Source: Undaria pinnatifida (taxonomy: Eukaryota > Sar > Phaeophyceae > Laminariales > Alariaceae). Taken from it: 64,000 nucleotides of DNA. Positions 11,901 through 26,900 of this stretch are shown here, in pieces. Under the pieces are notes generated by a model, which had not been told where the DNA came from, searched no databases, and worked only from the letters and a program-made list of their open reading frames with translations. The stretch is from assembly GCA_012845835.1 (NCBI GenBank), contig JABAKD010000005.1, positions 1,027,075-1,091,074 on the forward strand, read 5' to 3'. A program made the position numbers and the translations under genes. The number at the start of each line of letters is the position of its first letter. Position 1 is the stretch's first letter.

Positions 11901-14900
11901 TATTCGTAGGGGTTATGACTTGGCTGATTATATCTTGCCAACTAGGTTTTTTTAGTTGGGTCGTCGAGTAAACCACATATAACGCTCAATTCCAAAACGA
12001 TGACGGGCGTAGCCATTGTCGAGAAACAAATATGTGGTCCGAAATGTGGAGTCCTACCTCTTCGGGCTGCGGGTGGGGTGAATGAACGTCGCGGCTAGCT
12101 TCTGGCTAGGTGGCAAGCATACCAACTACCTGCCTTACCGGACGTTGTTCTTGAACATCGCACGTCACGTCGAGTCGAAAAAAAAAAAAGTTGGACACAC
12201 AGCCGTCAACGGCAGGGGAATCTACCCTCAGTAGGTGCAAAAGAGGTAGTGCTGCTCTATCTCTGTCCGACCAAAATGTCCACCAAACCAATACCCTGAC
12301 AGTACCCCGAGGGTTTCAAACAGCGACTCAACTACTATAGCAAGAGTCGCTCGGGCGAGGGAAGTGCCGGAAGTGCACGTAGGCTTGCTGACGTGAAGAC
12401 ATTCACCTGGTAAGTCGTTAGGTTTGTCAGAATATCCCCGCTAAGCGCTGCAGCCCTTGCCAGCCACCTCCAGATGGTGTACGATAACATTTGCAGTCAC
12501 AAAGGCGTGGACTCTTCTGGAATCCACTTGGAGGCTGTGTTCTTCGGAGATAATGGCACCGGCTTTGGGTGGGTAGGAAGAGTGGGGATGAAAACACACA
12601 CAGTGCTTAGCATTGACACCGTCGACATCGCCATCTCCAGCCCAACACATCCCACCAAAAGTCGCCCAAAAAATAGGTTAGGGACATCTCTTCCTGTCCT
12701 TTTTTGCAATTTTCATTTCGGACCTTTTTTTTCCGTGTGGGTTGGTAGGCGTTAGGTCAAAAATGGTCGTCGGTTCCAGTACCACTTCGACGTATTGTTA
12801 CCCTACCCGTATGTTTTGTCTGAACCCAAGCGATTTTGGCGGTCGCAAAACACCGTGGACCAAAAAAACATGAGAATAGCGGTTTTGTCGACTGTCTATA
12901 ATAGGAACAAACAGCGTGCAAGAATACGTACACATATCACCGTGCCGCGCGCTCGTCTTCCACCTCTCGTCAAAATGCTACAGTTGCGGCACGTTTCAAA
13001 CCCCAGCAGCCACGGTTGCGTCATACAGCCAAGCCAAACCTGTAATCAAGCCATTTTCTTTCCACTTTTTTCGTCACCTCTTTTTCACCTCTTATTTTTT
13101 TCGATTGGAACTCCCGAAGGGGTTAGTTCGGTCGGTCTAGCCCCTTCACAACTGCTCCCGTGATTTAGAGGACAGACAACTTGAAGTTAGAGGCGGTTCC
13201 ATGATTCTCGTTGCAAAGAGCGCTAACCCCTTTACAACTGGAAACCCGTTTTTGGAGACAAAGTTACTTGGATTTAGTATGGAGAGGGTTCGGGGGCTCT
13301 AAAACCCCTTTACAACTGGAAACCCGTTTTTGGGGACAAAGTTACTTGGATTTAGTATAGAGAGCGGTTCGGGGGCTCTAAAACCCCTTTACAACTGGAA
13401 ACCCGTTCTTGGGGACAAAATTACTTGGATTTAGTATAGAGAGGGATTCGGGGGCTCTAAAGGGGTTAATCTCCTCCGACCCCCAAAACCCCGCAGCTTG
13501 TTGGTTCTCTGGGAGCTGCACATTCATATTTTTCGCTCCTTCCCGCGCAAAATGTTCGCCATTCTTCTACCCTCTTGGGACTATCTCCCGCTTCACCCTA
13601 CCTTCTCCACGTTCAACCTCACAGCGTATGGGCCTCTCTGTCTACCGCTACACACCTTCGCCGTTGTCTCACCCCTTCCCATAGTATCACGCCATATTTT
13701 TTCTCGATTTAGGAAAGAAAGCCCTCCCCTTTTGTCTCCCCCTTTCTACACGAGCGGTTGCAACCTTCTGCGCTCTCTGAGGCTAGAGGAAACGACTTCT
13801 CTTCACCGCCCGTTGTAACCACGGTGGACAAAAAACACGTAAAACATCGCTCTACCCATGCCTTCAGAGATAAACTACTTGGAATTAGAGTAATATCGTT
13901 GCCTTTTTGAAGCGGTGAAAGGGTTACCCCGGCGTCTTGGGGACTAAACTACTTGAAATTGGAGTAGGATCAGTCTTTGGCAGCAGCGACAGGGCTACGA
14001 CCACAACCTTGTATTCGGGGGTATGTTACTTGAAATTAGAGCTGAAATTAGAACGCCTGCTACGATCGAGGCAGTGTTTTTTTTGTGGAAAAAATATTTC
14101 CTGAACTTCGGGAGTCCTTAACCCAATTTATGATTTATACGTACCTAGGCCATGGGATGCGTGTTGCACTTTCAGTTCAACTCAAGGTCCGGTTGTGGGT
14201 GGGGTATAGCGTAGTTTATCAAGTAACCGCCGCCCCGACAAGGGAAAGGGTGTACCTCCGCAGTAAGCCACAGTACATCAAGGCTACGGTGTTGTCGGTG
14301 TTACGTCATACCCGCATGTTGTTCACTGGCAGGTTGACGCTGCATTAAAAGTGGCATTAAAAGTAGCATTAAAAATAACAATAAAATCAGCATTAAAAGC
14401 AACATTTATTGCGACACTAGAAGTAACAGTACTCGTACGAGTGACTTTGTTCCTCAACGACGAAAATGCTTTATTCAGGCGGTCGGCTTGGCGAATCGCA
14501 GCTTGCCAGTCTCATTGGGGATATAATGTCGCAACGTTCAAACCAACAGCGACCCCTTTAGAGCCCCCAAATCCCTCCCTATACTAAATTCAAATAAAAT
14601 TGTCCCCAAAAAGGGGTTCCAGTTGTGAAGGCGTTAATGCCGCAAGAAAATACGGGGGTCATTCGCGCGCGAGTGCGCCCCGAGCCTCCGCAGAAACGGC
14701 CTCTAAACAACGTAACCCCACCCCCCCCCACCGTCTTTCGCGAGGTTTCCTCATGCTTGGAGGTCTCCTCAATTTGGGAGAGCTTGGAGGTTTCCTCAAT
14801 TTGGGAGAGCTTGGAGGTTTCCTCTGCCGAAAACTGATTCGGAGAAGAACAAAACTGTTGCCTACCGGATGAAAATTCCCATGTACTAGGGCTAGAACAC

Positions 14901-17900
14901 GACGAAAAAATCATGCAAACAAAAAAAAATGGCACTTTTTTTCCCACGACTTCGGGGTTAAGAAGTCCCGTCGTTCAGAAAATATTTTCACCAAAAAAAG
15001 GTACACCTCTATCGCAGCACCCGTGGAAAAAAAACTACCGCCTACCGCCTACCGCCTACCGCCTGCCGTAGCTTTGGCTCGTACCACGTGTTCTCGGACA
15101 TAAGCTGCTTGCAAATAGATTAAGAGTGATTATCGCAATATGTAGTCGGAGTATTCAGCCGCGGCAACGACAGCGCTCTACCTACGTTGCCGGAGAGAAA
15201 CTACGCCAAAATAGATCAAGATTTTGTTTTTGCAGTATAAACAGTCGGGTTGTTGGCCCGCAGCAACGACAGCGCTCTGTCCACATTGCCGGAGGTAGGC
15301 CTCCTAAAACTCATTGGACGGATGCTTAAAAAAACACATGTATTCGGGTTATTCAACCACGGCAGCGACAGCGCTTGACCCACATTGCTGGAGTAAAATC
15401 ACTTGGACATTGGCGAAATTCTACTTTCTGCAGTAGTAGTCGAATCCTTCAACTTTGGCAACGGCTGCGCACTATGTACCCACATGTTCGCGGATGAACT
15501 ACTTGAGCTTTCACCAGGAATGTGTTTTTTTTTGCGGCGCGAGGTCAAATGTTTAACCCCACTCTCTTCCCCCCCCCAAAAAAAAAAAAAAAAAACGCAT
15601 CTTCTTCGCCTTCAGAGAGACCACCTCAACCAATTTTTAACCTTCCTTACAGAATCTCTATTAGCAGGCGTTTTTGCTACCTACAAGGCTACCTTCCCCA
15701 CTGGCCACCTACTTCCCGAGTTAAAACGTCCCAGCTTTTTCTCTCTCTGACGCTACCTCCATCTTTATACCCCACCCCATTCACTAGACTTCCCATATCT
15801 TTTCGTTCACCGACAGGCTACCCTCGCTTTGCTAGTCTACCCTTCCCACACGAAACATCCCAAGTTTAGTGTCTGCCGAAGACTAATTCCATAATTCCTT
15901 CCCAACTTCCGTGCTCTCTGAGACTTTAGAGCGACTAGCTTCTCGCCACCGCGGGCGTACATAGGGTCTAGATAATCTCTATGATTTAGACGATCTATGT
16001 GATCTGTCTGATCTAGACCTTCATCTGCCCGATGTGTCGCAAATATCTTCCTTCTCCCTACTGGTGCCCTTCTCCTTTGCCCCACCCCTTCCCACGATAA
16101 ACGTCGCAGCTTTTGCGCTCCCTGAGACTAGAGCGAGCAGCATCTCGCCACCGCCACCGCAACAACAGCGCTGGCTCCAGCAGGCGCGCGGGGGGATCCT
16201 CCATACAAAGCATCGGAAGCGACGGCCGCCCGTTCTCCCCCCCTGACGAATGGGATGACACCGGAATATTTTCGGCATCTTTAAGGCCAAAAACCGTCCC
16301 TTCCAGAGCAATTTCTCCGAAAAAGGTTATTGCCGGGCCACCAGCCGGCCGGCAGCGGCTGCGACAGCGGCAGCAACAACAACAGCAGCACGCGTTTGTG
16401 GCACCTGCGATCTCTGGATCTTCATCTTCCTTCCCCGTCGGGCAGGCGACGTTGATTGCCCGCCCTGTCACGTCCGCCGGTGGAGATGACACGGGGTCAA
16501 GTAACGCGGCGGGTCAGGATAAAGGGTGCGCTAGTACGGACGGGTTTGATCTGTGGAACAAGAGGAGGCGCAAGGTAAGTGGGGGGAGGGGGGGGAAGCG
16601 GCCATTCCGAGGGAGGGCCTCTTCCATTTGACCAAGACTACGGTTTGGGATGAGTGCTACTATAAATAATAGCGCTATAGTCTAGAGGTATGCCTTTTTT
16701 TGGCTAGTGGCTATGATTCCGTTTTGTGAATGACGGGCCTTTGCCTTTTTTTTGGCTAGTGGCTATGATTCCGTTTTGTGAATGACGGGCCTTTGCCTTT
16801 TTTTTGGCTAGTGGCTATGATTCCGTTTTGTGAATGACGGGCCTTTGCCTTTTTTTTTTTTTTTTGCCTCCTTGACCCAAAATCGTCGGAACGTTTCGTT
16901 GAATACCTGTTAATAGGTTAGTAGTGTAGGCCATGGACCTTTTTCACCGACTGGCGCTTTTATTTCCCGAAAAAAATGTTTTTTTTCCCTTCTCAGAGGT
17001 GTATTATAGTATGATACCGTAGCATTGTAGTGTTAGTATAGTATTATAGGGTATTGTAGGGTATTGTAGGGTATTTTAGGGTATTGTAGGGTATTGTAGA
17101 GTATTAAAGGGTATTAAAGGGTATTGTAGGGTATTATAGGGTATTATAGGGTATTATAGGGTATTGTAGGGTATTATAGGGTATTGTAGGGTATTATGGG
17201 GTATTATAGGGTATGATGGTATTATCATAGTATTATTATATAGTATTATAATATGTTGTAGGGTATTATAGCATTATAGTATTATAGTATTATAGTATTA
17301 TAGTATTATAGTATTAGTATAGTATCTTTAGTATAGAGATCCTCAGGCGAGGAGGAGTAATACGAAAAAAAAAATGGTTGATTCACCTCTATCGCAGCCT
17401 GCGGCAATTTCAACCATTGTACCGTACCGTACCAGTTAATTTGAAATGTTTTATTTGGCGGGGGGGGGGGGGGGGGGACGTACTCAGTTGTTGCGTTTCT
17501 TAGCCATTTGACCATACCATACCATACCATCGACCACGCACCCCTTTCACACCCTTTTATAACCTTTCACACCCTCTCACACCCTTTCACACCCTTTCAC
17601 ACCGTTTCACACCCATTCACACTCTTTCACACCCTTTCACACCCTTTCACAACCTTTCACACCTTGGATCTCTCGTACGCTAGTGGGGGCCCTGTGTTGG
17701 AGCCTGTTATTCCCGCCGCCCAGAGTCTCTAACGCGCACGTCCATGTTATCGAGGACCAGGGCAATTTTTCTTCTTTTGATTAACGGCATGTACCGATAT
17801 CGAATTATTTCATGTACGCTCTCGCGTTTGACTCTGTTACAGGGCCATTGGCGCTATTGAGGAGTGGGATAAACTCGGTACCGAAAAATAGTGTGCAACC

Positions 17901-20900
17901 ATTGCTAAACATGGTCGTAGTCTGTAAGTCGGGTTTTCACCGACCAGGCAGGGGGGGGGGGAGAGGGTGAAATCATCGTGCCATGCATAGCGGTAACCCC
18001 ATCGACCGTAGACCCTCGCATTCGTATACTGTCGGGACGGAGCACGCCGGTTTTCGGCGACCGGACATGCGTTGCTGCGGGGGAAGCGGTCATCGATCAT
18101 TCACGGGATTTACAACAAAAAATACGAAAATGCCTCAGCTGTGATATCGAAACTTCTATCTAAACTCATCACGTTCGCAAGCTGCGTGTGAAACTTCGAT
18201 CGCGCGTGTTGCAGGGTACACAGCGTATATGTAATCATGAAGAAAGTAGGTTGGTGGACCCCCCTCAGTGCTTGCAATAGCAAATTCGTGGGGCTAGCCT
18301 TCGCCCTCGCCGGCAAGGTTAGCGTGGCGACCTCGGCACATGCTACTAATACTACGTACGAGGGTAGATTTGCACCTTTTTCTTTCTGGAGTTCCTGAGT
18401 TGAGGAGGCCTATACCTTCTGAGTGAGGCACAAGCTGATTTTGGGAAAACTGGAGGTTCAATCCGACGAAACACACCCCCGGCCCAGGTATCAGAACTTT
18501 TTTTGTTTTTTCGCAAAAAAACAAGAATCGCATTTTACTATTAGTAATAGTAACAATTTGGGGTTAATGAAAATCGTCATAAAAAAAAATATATATATGG
18601 CCGAAAAGTGGTATACCTTAGTACCTCTGAAGGTGGCGTTCAACGCGTCCCTTGCCGATTTGTCCACTTCAGAGGCGGAACCGGAGATGGTGCCGTTGAG
18701 TTCCAATACTACACTAAAGTACTGTTGTTATCACTCTATTGCCGCTACTTTTGTTCCTAACATCGCTGGATATGACCTTCCCACCTATAACATACTATAT
18801 GCAGGCATAGAAAACGAAAGTTGGTGGCAGTTCACAAAAAAAATACGATCCTCGTGTATGCGTTTTGCCAAAATGCCCGGTGTGGAGGAGGGACGGGAGA
18901 TGATGCCGTGGAGTCCCTAGACATTACTGTACGTAGGTGGAGTTGGTTACTGGGTTAACCCCTTTAGAGCCCCCAAATCTCTCACTATACTAACTTTACT
19001 GGGTTAACCCCTTCAGAGCCCCCAAAATCCCCCACTATACTAACTTTACTGGGTTAACCCCTTCAGAGCCCCCAACTCCCTCACTATACTAACTTCAAGT
19101 AAATTTGTCCCCCAAAAGGGTTTCCAGTTGTAAAGGCGTTAAGGGTTCAACCTGCTACGAGAATGTTGATACTATTGGTAGGCTAAAACATTACACCTGC
19201 GGGGAGGTCACAAAAGTTACTCTCGTGTGTTTCGTTAAATTGCCCAGTTTGGTGGAGGGACTGGGGACGATGCCGTGGAGTTCCCAGACATCAGGGAGGC
19301 GGTGCAACTGCTATAACAATACAACTATCACTGCTCTTAGAAATAGAATGTTGATGCTATCTTTAGTTCGAAACGTGATCGCCGGAGGATCGTAACGAAA
19401 CTGACCCTCGTGGATACTATTGAAGTGCCCAGTTTGCTGGAGGAACTGGGGACGATGCCGTGGAGTTCCCAGACATTGGGGGGACGGTACAAGTACTAGT
19501 ATACTACTATTACCTTTAATTATACTACTAACAGCTTACCATAAGCCCTTCTATTCATATCACTTTGGCATTGAAAATGAAAGGTGGTGGCATGTCAAGA
19601 AAGAATTTTCCCCTCGTACATTAGGCTGTTTAAATACAAATACCCAATTTGAGGAGGACGGGAGGTGATGCCGTGGAGCTCCTAGACATTTTGGAGGCGG
19701 CGTTGGTTGCTATTGTGAATGCTGCCATTGTTACTACTACGACCACTAGTACTACTACCGCTGCTACTACTATTAGTACTACGACTATTGTCACTGCTAC
19801 CACTACTGCAGCTAAGTTAGTATACGATATGTTCCGACACCGAAATAAAAATCTCCGCCGGGCATAAGCATGAAAGCCAGCGGCAGCTCATAAAAACCTG
19901 TCCCATGTGCAATTTGTTGAATTGCCCAGTTTGGAGGAGGAACTGGGGACGACGCCGTGGAGTTCCTAGACATCAGGGAGGCGGCGTTGGTAAGCGTCGC
20001 CGAGGCATTCGCAAGGAGAGCTTTGCCATGGCAGGCGCAGCTGTGTCCGAGAGCGCTTCAGGACATGGAGATAGCCCGAGTCAGGGTAAGGATTGTGCTT
20101 TACCTCGCTTGTGATATAATTTCCTTTTCTTCGGCGTGAAAACTACGAAATCTGCGTGACGTCGTCACGCCAACCGCTGACGTAAGGTCAGCTATCCCCA
20201 GAGGTTTATCGCCTGCGATAAGAGCACCAGACACCTGGAAAGATAGAGGTACGTACCACTTTCTGGCTAAAGCGTTTTTTCCGAGAGACGGGGGTACTTG
20301 ACCTACTAAGACTATCTTAAAATGCAATATTCGTTTTTCTTGTTTAGCAAAACTTTTGTTTTTGGTATACCTAGGCCATGGGGCTGTTCTTCCGGGTTGC
20401 ATTTTCAGTTCACTCATAATAAGCTTTCGCCTCAGACGGCATAATGATGTAGAGAGATACTCACGTGAGGAGCCTATCTGAACAAAATGATGATGTCGCC
20501 TCTACCTACCATTAGATGCACGTGTCACCAACATCTTTTGGCTCCAGCAGGGGGTTTTGCGACCTCCAACCTCTGTTATTAATAGGTTGAAATAAAAGTA
20601 GATAAAGTATTGAGACCGGCGAATTCATAATAATATCCCAAGGCCAACCGACCCACGATAGGAAATCGGTCCGAAAACAAAAACAAAATGGTAGGAAAAC
20701 TTATTTACGAACGTTTGTCTTCGCTGTTTTTTCCCCGAGTTGGGTAGGCCTCGGACTGTGACGTTCGTCGGTTTCAATATTTTAGATCAAGGCTGATGTA
20801 CGGGGGTACCCCCCATTTTTCACTACCCGGCCTGAGGCACTTTTCACTACGAGGGACTCTGTAGCTCACCTGACAAAAACAAGTTAGGCGATACGTTTCG

Positions 20901-23900
20901 CACAGCGTAGTAAACCACGAGGAAGGCCTACGACCGCATGGAACAGGGGGTCACTATCGAGAGTGACCCCGAGCCAATGAAAAACAAAGGCCCCGAAAAC
21001 AACATAACCCCCCTATCGCAGCATTGGTCAATACTATTAATGGTATCAATATTATTGATAGTAGTATTTGTTTTCCTACCGAACTCTTACCGAAATAAGG
21101 CTGGTACATAATAACACATCGCAAACACCCTCGTGAAGGAAATCCCCGCGGGAATAACCCAAAGCTAAGGGGATAAAGAAGATTTTTATGACGTTCCTCG
21201 CTGGGTTGTAGATTGCCCTTTGCTCGACGATACATCCGAGCAAACCGGTAACTGTATGAGAAGCGTTCCTTAGGTCAGGATGGTGGCTCGTCGCTTGCTT
21301 GCTACCTTAACTTTGTTCGACGATATGTCACTGCGCAAGCAACATTTACGACGTGCATCACTCTCTTGTTTCTGTCTTGACGCTTTCTCCATGACGTATC
21401 TGATAACGCCCGTAGTAGCTGGATGAAGGCCGTCATGATCTGACCACCAAATGAAATTTGCAATAACATGCTGTTTCTGCGAACTAAACTTTGGCGAGAC
21501 TATTCTAAACGCATTTTGAAACCTTCCGAAGAGTAATGGAGTGGTGGTTTTCGCTTAGCTGTTACCTTGCTTCTCATTCGGTAAAAAGTCCGAGAAGAAC
21601 ACCCGTAACTGGATAGTAAAAGTTGTTTAGGACAGGGTGGTGTTTTATGCCCGTGCGTGGCAGCTTGACGCGTGCTAGCATAGAGGTACATACCACCTTT
21701 TTGGCAAATATAAAAATGGTCTCAGGTAAACGGGTCTCCTCAACCAAAAATTTGCTGATTGTTGTTGGAATACCCAGGCCATGAGGGTTTCCTTGGGTTG
21801 GTCTTTTTACTCAAAAACAGATTTTGAGGGAGGTATGGAGCTCTTCAAGTGGGATGCCTTCCAAAAAAATGGGTGCATCTCCACCGTACTAGTATTATTG
21901 TAGTGCCATTAGTAACATGTGTCGCTTGTGCATTAGCTTCACATTGACCGAGCCATTTTTCAGCTGACCGTCTGCCACCGTACGGTGCGCATAATAACTC
22001 CGCTGCTTCCTGGCTGCTGCTTGCAAAGGCTTTTCAGGCCGCTGAGATGGGCAGTAATTTTCGTCAGATCATACACGAGTTGTAGAAAAGGGTGCGTGAA
22101 ATAGCAGCTACCACAGATATACCAGATATATTGGTAAAACGCAAGATAACCCCCCCCTTGGGCGATATTCGAAGCTGATCTCGTCGACAACGGGGGGGAA
22201 TGCAGGAATGCCAAAAGCCGAGGACGCATGCTACGGTAGAGGTGAACCAACCACTTTTTTTTTACGTAGACTCTCCTAGCTTGATAAACCACTCTATGCC
22301 TTCTGAGGCAACATCTGGTTTTGACTAAACTGAAAGTGCAACCCGATGATGACAAAAAACATGTGCTGCAGAAAACATGGCGAAATTCCGATGATATTGG
22401 GCTAGGGATCCCTGCTGTCCAGAAAAAAGTCTGGTCGAAAAGGGCATCGTCTACCGTAGCACGCGTCCGAGCGACGCATCTACCATGGTTAGGGCAGACA
22501 CCGGCGTGTTCTTCCACTCGAGAGTGATTGGAACCTGTCCTGTGAAGACGGTGCGATGATCATGACTTAGATAAGAACACGACAATAACAATGGGTAATA
22601 CCCATTGGCCTATGGTACATCGAATTTGCACGACTACTTTTTCCCGGTTCCGGCTGAGGATGCGTATCATAACGCGGCTGATTTCCTGACATGCTCGCAA
22701 GTGCTTCATGCCACTGAAGTGGTCCACACTGTATGTTGTTGGACCGTACATCAGTTACGGTTGACGCGGCGTTATCTGTTGCTATGCTCAACTGCTTGCA
22801 GGTGTTTCATGCTGCTGAGGGGGGTCGACAAGCCAAGGCAAAGGCTCGCCAGGAGGCCCTGTTGCGGGGTCTGCTGATTCGCGAGGAACGGTCTCGGGAA
22901 ATGTTCGCAAGGGGGCAGGGCGGGCTGTTTGAGGGTGCTCTTATCGAGGTAGGTCTCAAGTGTTGACCTCTTAACCATGTTCAATCTTAGTCAGCATTTT
23001 CGGGGGGACATAGCGTAGATTTTGTGCGAGATCGTTTTTGCAGTTCGAAAAGCTAGACCTGCATCCGCGCTTTAGGCACAAAATGCTCGAACTTAGTGTG
23101 GGATGGTGTTTCTAACGGTTGATGGGTCAGTCCTGTTAAAACTGACCCCATGTATTTGGTGATAAAATGCTTCGAATTGCTACAATGCATAGTGCAGTAG
23201 GCTGCTTTTTTCGAATCGGGGAAAGGTCATAGAGGCTGCGCCTCGGTCTAAACTACATTCATTTTATTTTTGAGGTGATGTATGCGAACATAAATTCCTA
23301 GAACACGGAGATGAGGAAATAGATAGTTGATGCACTCCAGAAGGCCGAGGCTACGGTAATATAGTAGTATGCCAGTATGCATAGTATTATACATGTTATC
23401 ATACTCCCTTTTTCACTGCCGAGTACTGGGCACTCGACATGAGAATGGCTTCGTACCTTGCGTAAAAACGGAGTTTAGCACATTTGGTTGACTCAGCGAA
23501 AATACCACTTCGATGATTTGGGGGTTAAGGAGCCCAGTCATTCAGAAAAAAACATTTCGGACCAAAAGCGCTACCTCAATCGTAGCAGGCGCCGGATGGC
23601 GACAGTGCATATCGTCAACGCGAGCGGCACCATCAATAAGCATGTAGATTTCAAGTAACCAGGGTTTCGCCACTAAAGCCTGAGGTTTAGCGCCCTTCTT
23701 CGAGACCCCGCTGCCGTAGTAATCGTGACTCCTCCACCTCCACAGTGCCGTACAGTGTAGCCTTGACACCGTACCGTCCTAAACATGACCTCCCTTCTAC
23801 CGTTAGTAAACGTGAACTCCCTGCCATACAGTATTCCATGCGCCCTTTCGTCCTTGTCCAGAGCAACCATTCGTCCTGAACAGGTTCTCCCGCTTGGGCT

Positions 23901-26900
23901 CTTTACGCTATCGAATCCAGAAACAAACCACTTGTCTGTGTGCCTATAGTTGGCGATACGCGATGCATCTGGTCTGTTCCGACAAGCCGTAGACACTGAT
24001 GTGACTTTCGCCGAAACCACATTTATTTTGCACACCTTTTCACGGTGCTTTTCGCGCTTTGGGTTCAAGCTTGAGCTTCAACGAAGGCTTGAAGAGAAAA
24101 GACCTCTGTCAACTAAATGTTTCCATGCACGGTGCGAGCAGCGTAAAAAAAGGTGCGACTATGGTTGACGACACGCGATACATCCGGTCTATCCGATAGG
24201 TCGTTAGCGTCGAACGGACTGGACGTATAGCGTGCCGCTAGCCATGGTCGCACACTCTTCACCATTGCGTTTGTACTTTGCGTTAAATATTTTGCTGAGC
24301 AGGTCCTCCTCTCGCTTCGCGTCGTTTAGCCGCAGAATCTAGGAACAAAGCCTTTGCTCGAAAGAAGCTAAATAGGGGCACCTGTCTAGATACTGCATCG
24401 GGTAGGCAGAGCGAAGAGCGTGCGATACACGGTTGGCGATACGCGATAAGTCCGGTCTGTTCGATAGCTCGTTCGTGTCGAACAGAATGGACGTATAGCA
24501 TGTCGCTAGCCATGGTCGCACACTCTTCGCCCTGCGTTTACACTTTTCGCTTAACATTTAGCTGCACAAGTCTTCCTCTTGCTTCGAGCCTTTTGTATGT
24601 AGAATCTACAAACAAAGCGTGTGTCCGAAGGAAGCCAGAACCGAGAACCTGCGCAGACAATATAAAGTGCGTCGTGTAGGCAGGGCGACGATACGTCCGG
24701 TCTTCATGTGTGACTCGGCAGTAGAAATGTGAATGGAAAATACGACAGCGCAATCAGCTCTTGTCCGGCTGTGCTTGTCGTATTTCTCACAGCCAAGTCA
24801 CACAGGGTCCGTGATCTGTCGAACAGGCTGGATGTACCACGAATCGCCAACCATAGTTGCACACGCTTCACAAAGCTTGCACCATCACTTAAATTTCAGC
24901 CGCAAATGTACGTAAAAGCTGCAATCCCTTTTTCGACTGCGATTTTTTTTATTTCCCGTTGCTGCTGAGAGTTATACCTTGTCCGCGAACTATCGAACAA
25001 ACTGGAGGTATCACAGTGCCAACCATCGTTGTCGAATACTCTTCGCCCTGCTCTGAGGTTTGCTTAAGCATCGTCTGGACGGGTTTGCCCGCCTCGAACG
25101 TCGTTAAGGTATTCAGTGGTTTCTCCTTTGGTGGTAGAGCAAGCGTGCCAATTAACTTTATTGCAGTATTTCTCGATGTGTCACATAGTCTATATAATAC
25201 GGACCATAATCCCACAATGTTCTGGAAATTTCGGCTAGGACCTTATACTTACTTAAACAAAACTAATCCAAAGTCGGCAATTTGCTATGTTTTTATACCT
25301 GGTACCCTAAGTAGCTATTAGTATAGTCTAGTCTAATACTAATTAAAATTAGTATTCCATCATTTGTTACTATTAAAATACTACCTTTGTCTACTACGCC
25401 TGGTATTATTGTACCATTAGTTACTATTACTTACTTACTGTTCGTATAGTCAGCCGACTCACAACCACCGTAGATATCGTTGAACTCGTGCACATACTTA
25501 CTCATTTTGGCCGCCGATGTTGCCGTGTGGATCAACTAATTGGCAGATCAAAGGCTTTATAAAGAGGTCGGAGGCTGCCCACGCCAAGGAGCTTTCTTCT
25601 TGGATGGGGGAAAGGCGTTCGCGATTGCAACGGGCGGAGGTAGGTAATGCAGGTGGGGGTGGGGGCGGCGGGCTGGGGGCGGGGGGGGGGGGGTGCTGGA
25701 GAGAGAGAGGGTGTTAGACCAGTGGCCTTGCGAAGAGATCGGAGGCTGCCCACGCCGCGGAGCTTTCTACTCGGGTAGAGACAATGCATTCGCGCTTGCA
25801 ACGAGCTGAGGTAGGTTGCGGAGTGTGTGTGGGGAGGGGAGAAGGGGGCCAAGGGGGAGCGGGGGGGGTTGCTATTCAGATCAGGCACTTTGTAAGGAGA
25901 TTTTAGGCCCCTTTTATACGCTGCAGAACATTTTCCTTCGGTGGAGGAAATTTTTTCGCGGTTGCAACGGGCGGAGGTAGGTTAGCCCCCTCAGAACTTC
26001 ACCCGCTTTTATAGGGACAGTAAAGAGCGCTGCGATAAGGATATCACGCTAGTTGGCTAGGTATGCTGGAGGAGTCAGAGTTACTGCAGCTGTGTGCGAT
26101 AGCATGCGGCGTGTTTGTGGTTCGACGTATGGTTTTCACCAGTAAATATTACGCCAGTTGTAGCCAGTCACGGTGGGGGTACCCTGTTTAAGAGCCTGTC
26201 GGACCGGGTCTGTGGCATCGCTCTTATCTCTCTATCGCTCTTATGTGCATATCATATTGGGCATCATGCAGGGTTTAGCATAGGATTCGCAAGATGTGAC
26301 AAAGCCAATTTCACCGCTCTTAAGTCCGTTTACTCTTGTCGTGGACGCTCTTAAAACCGGGTACCACGCTGCAGCTGGCTTTTACTCCCCCACCTGACGA
26401 GTAACTACCGGTGAGGCCCAAACAACCCATGGGCCAGCATATTATGAGGGTGTCGACATTTTGCAGGCTAACGTTCTTGACTTTGACGCTGACTTTCTGA
26501 CTGTGTTGATCATGCTGACATCGAATTACCCGTCGACATCGATTGCGCCGCATGATTACGGGTGTCTGTTCAGGCGCTTGGCCGTTACAATATCAACAGT
26601 TTCGAGGACAGCCAAGCTGAAAACTCGCGGCGGTACTGGCAATCTGTCCTTGTGGATTCACTGTGGGACTCGGAAACGAGGGCTGCAAACAGAAAGGCGA
26701 GGGGTAACAAGCTCATTACTAGGGTCTTATAAGGTGACAGGTCGTAAGTCTCCAACTGGTAAACAGTTGACGAAACGTAAAATGACCAAGGCTGTGGGTT
26801 GGCTGACTTGAAGTCGCCGACTAATACGAGAAAACGTGATAACAGTCAGGGCCAAATATATATCGTTAATAAGAGTGGGGGAACAAATGTGTTTTTGCTT

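Noticed and set aside
21960..22517. 185-codon minus-strand frame
   Set aside because: It runs through a dispersed repeat copy and has no recognisable domain or splice signal.
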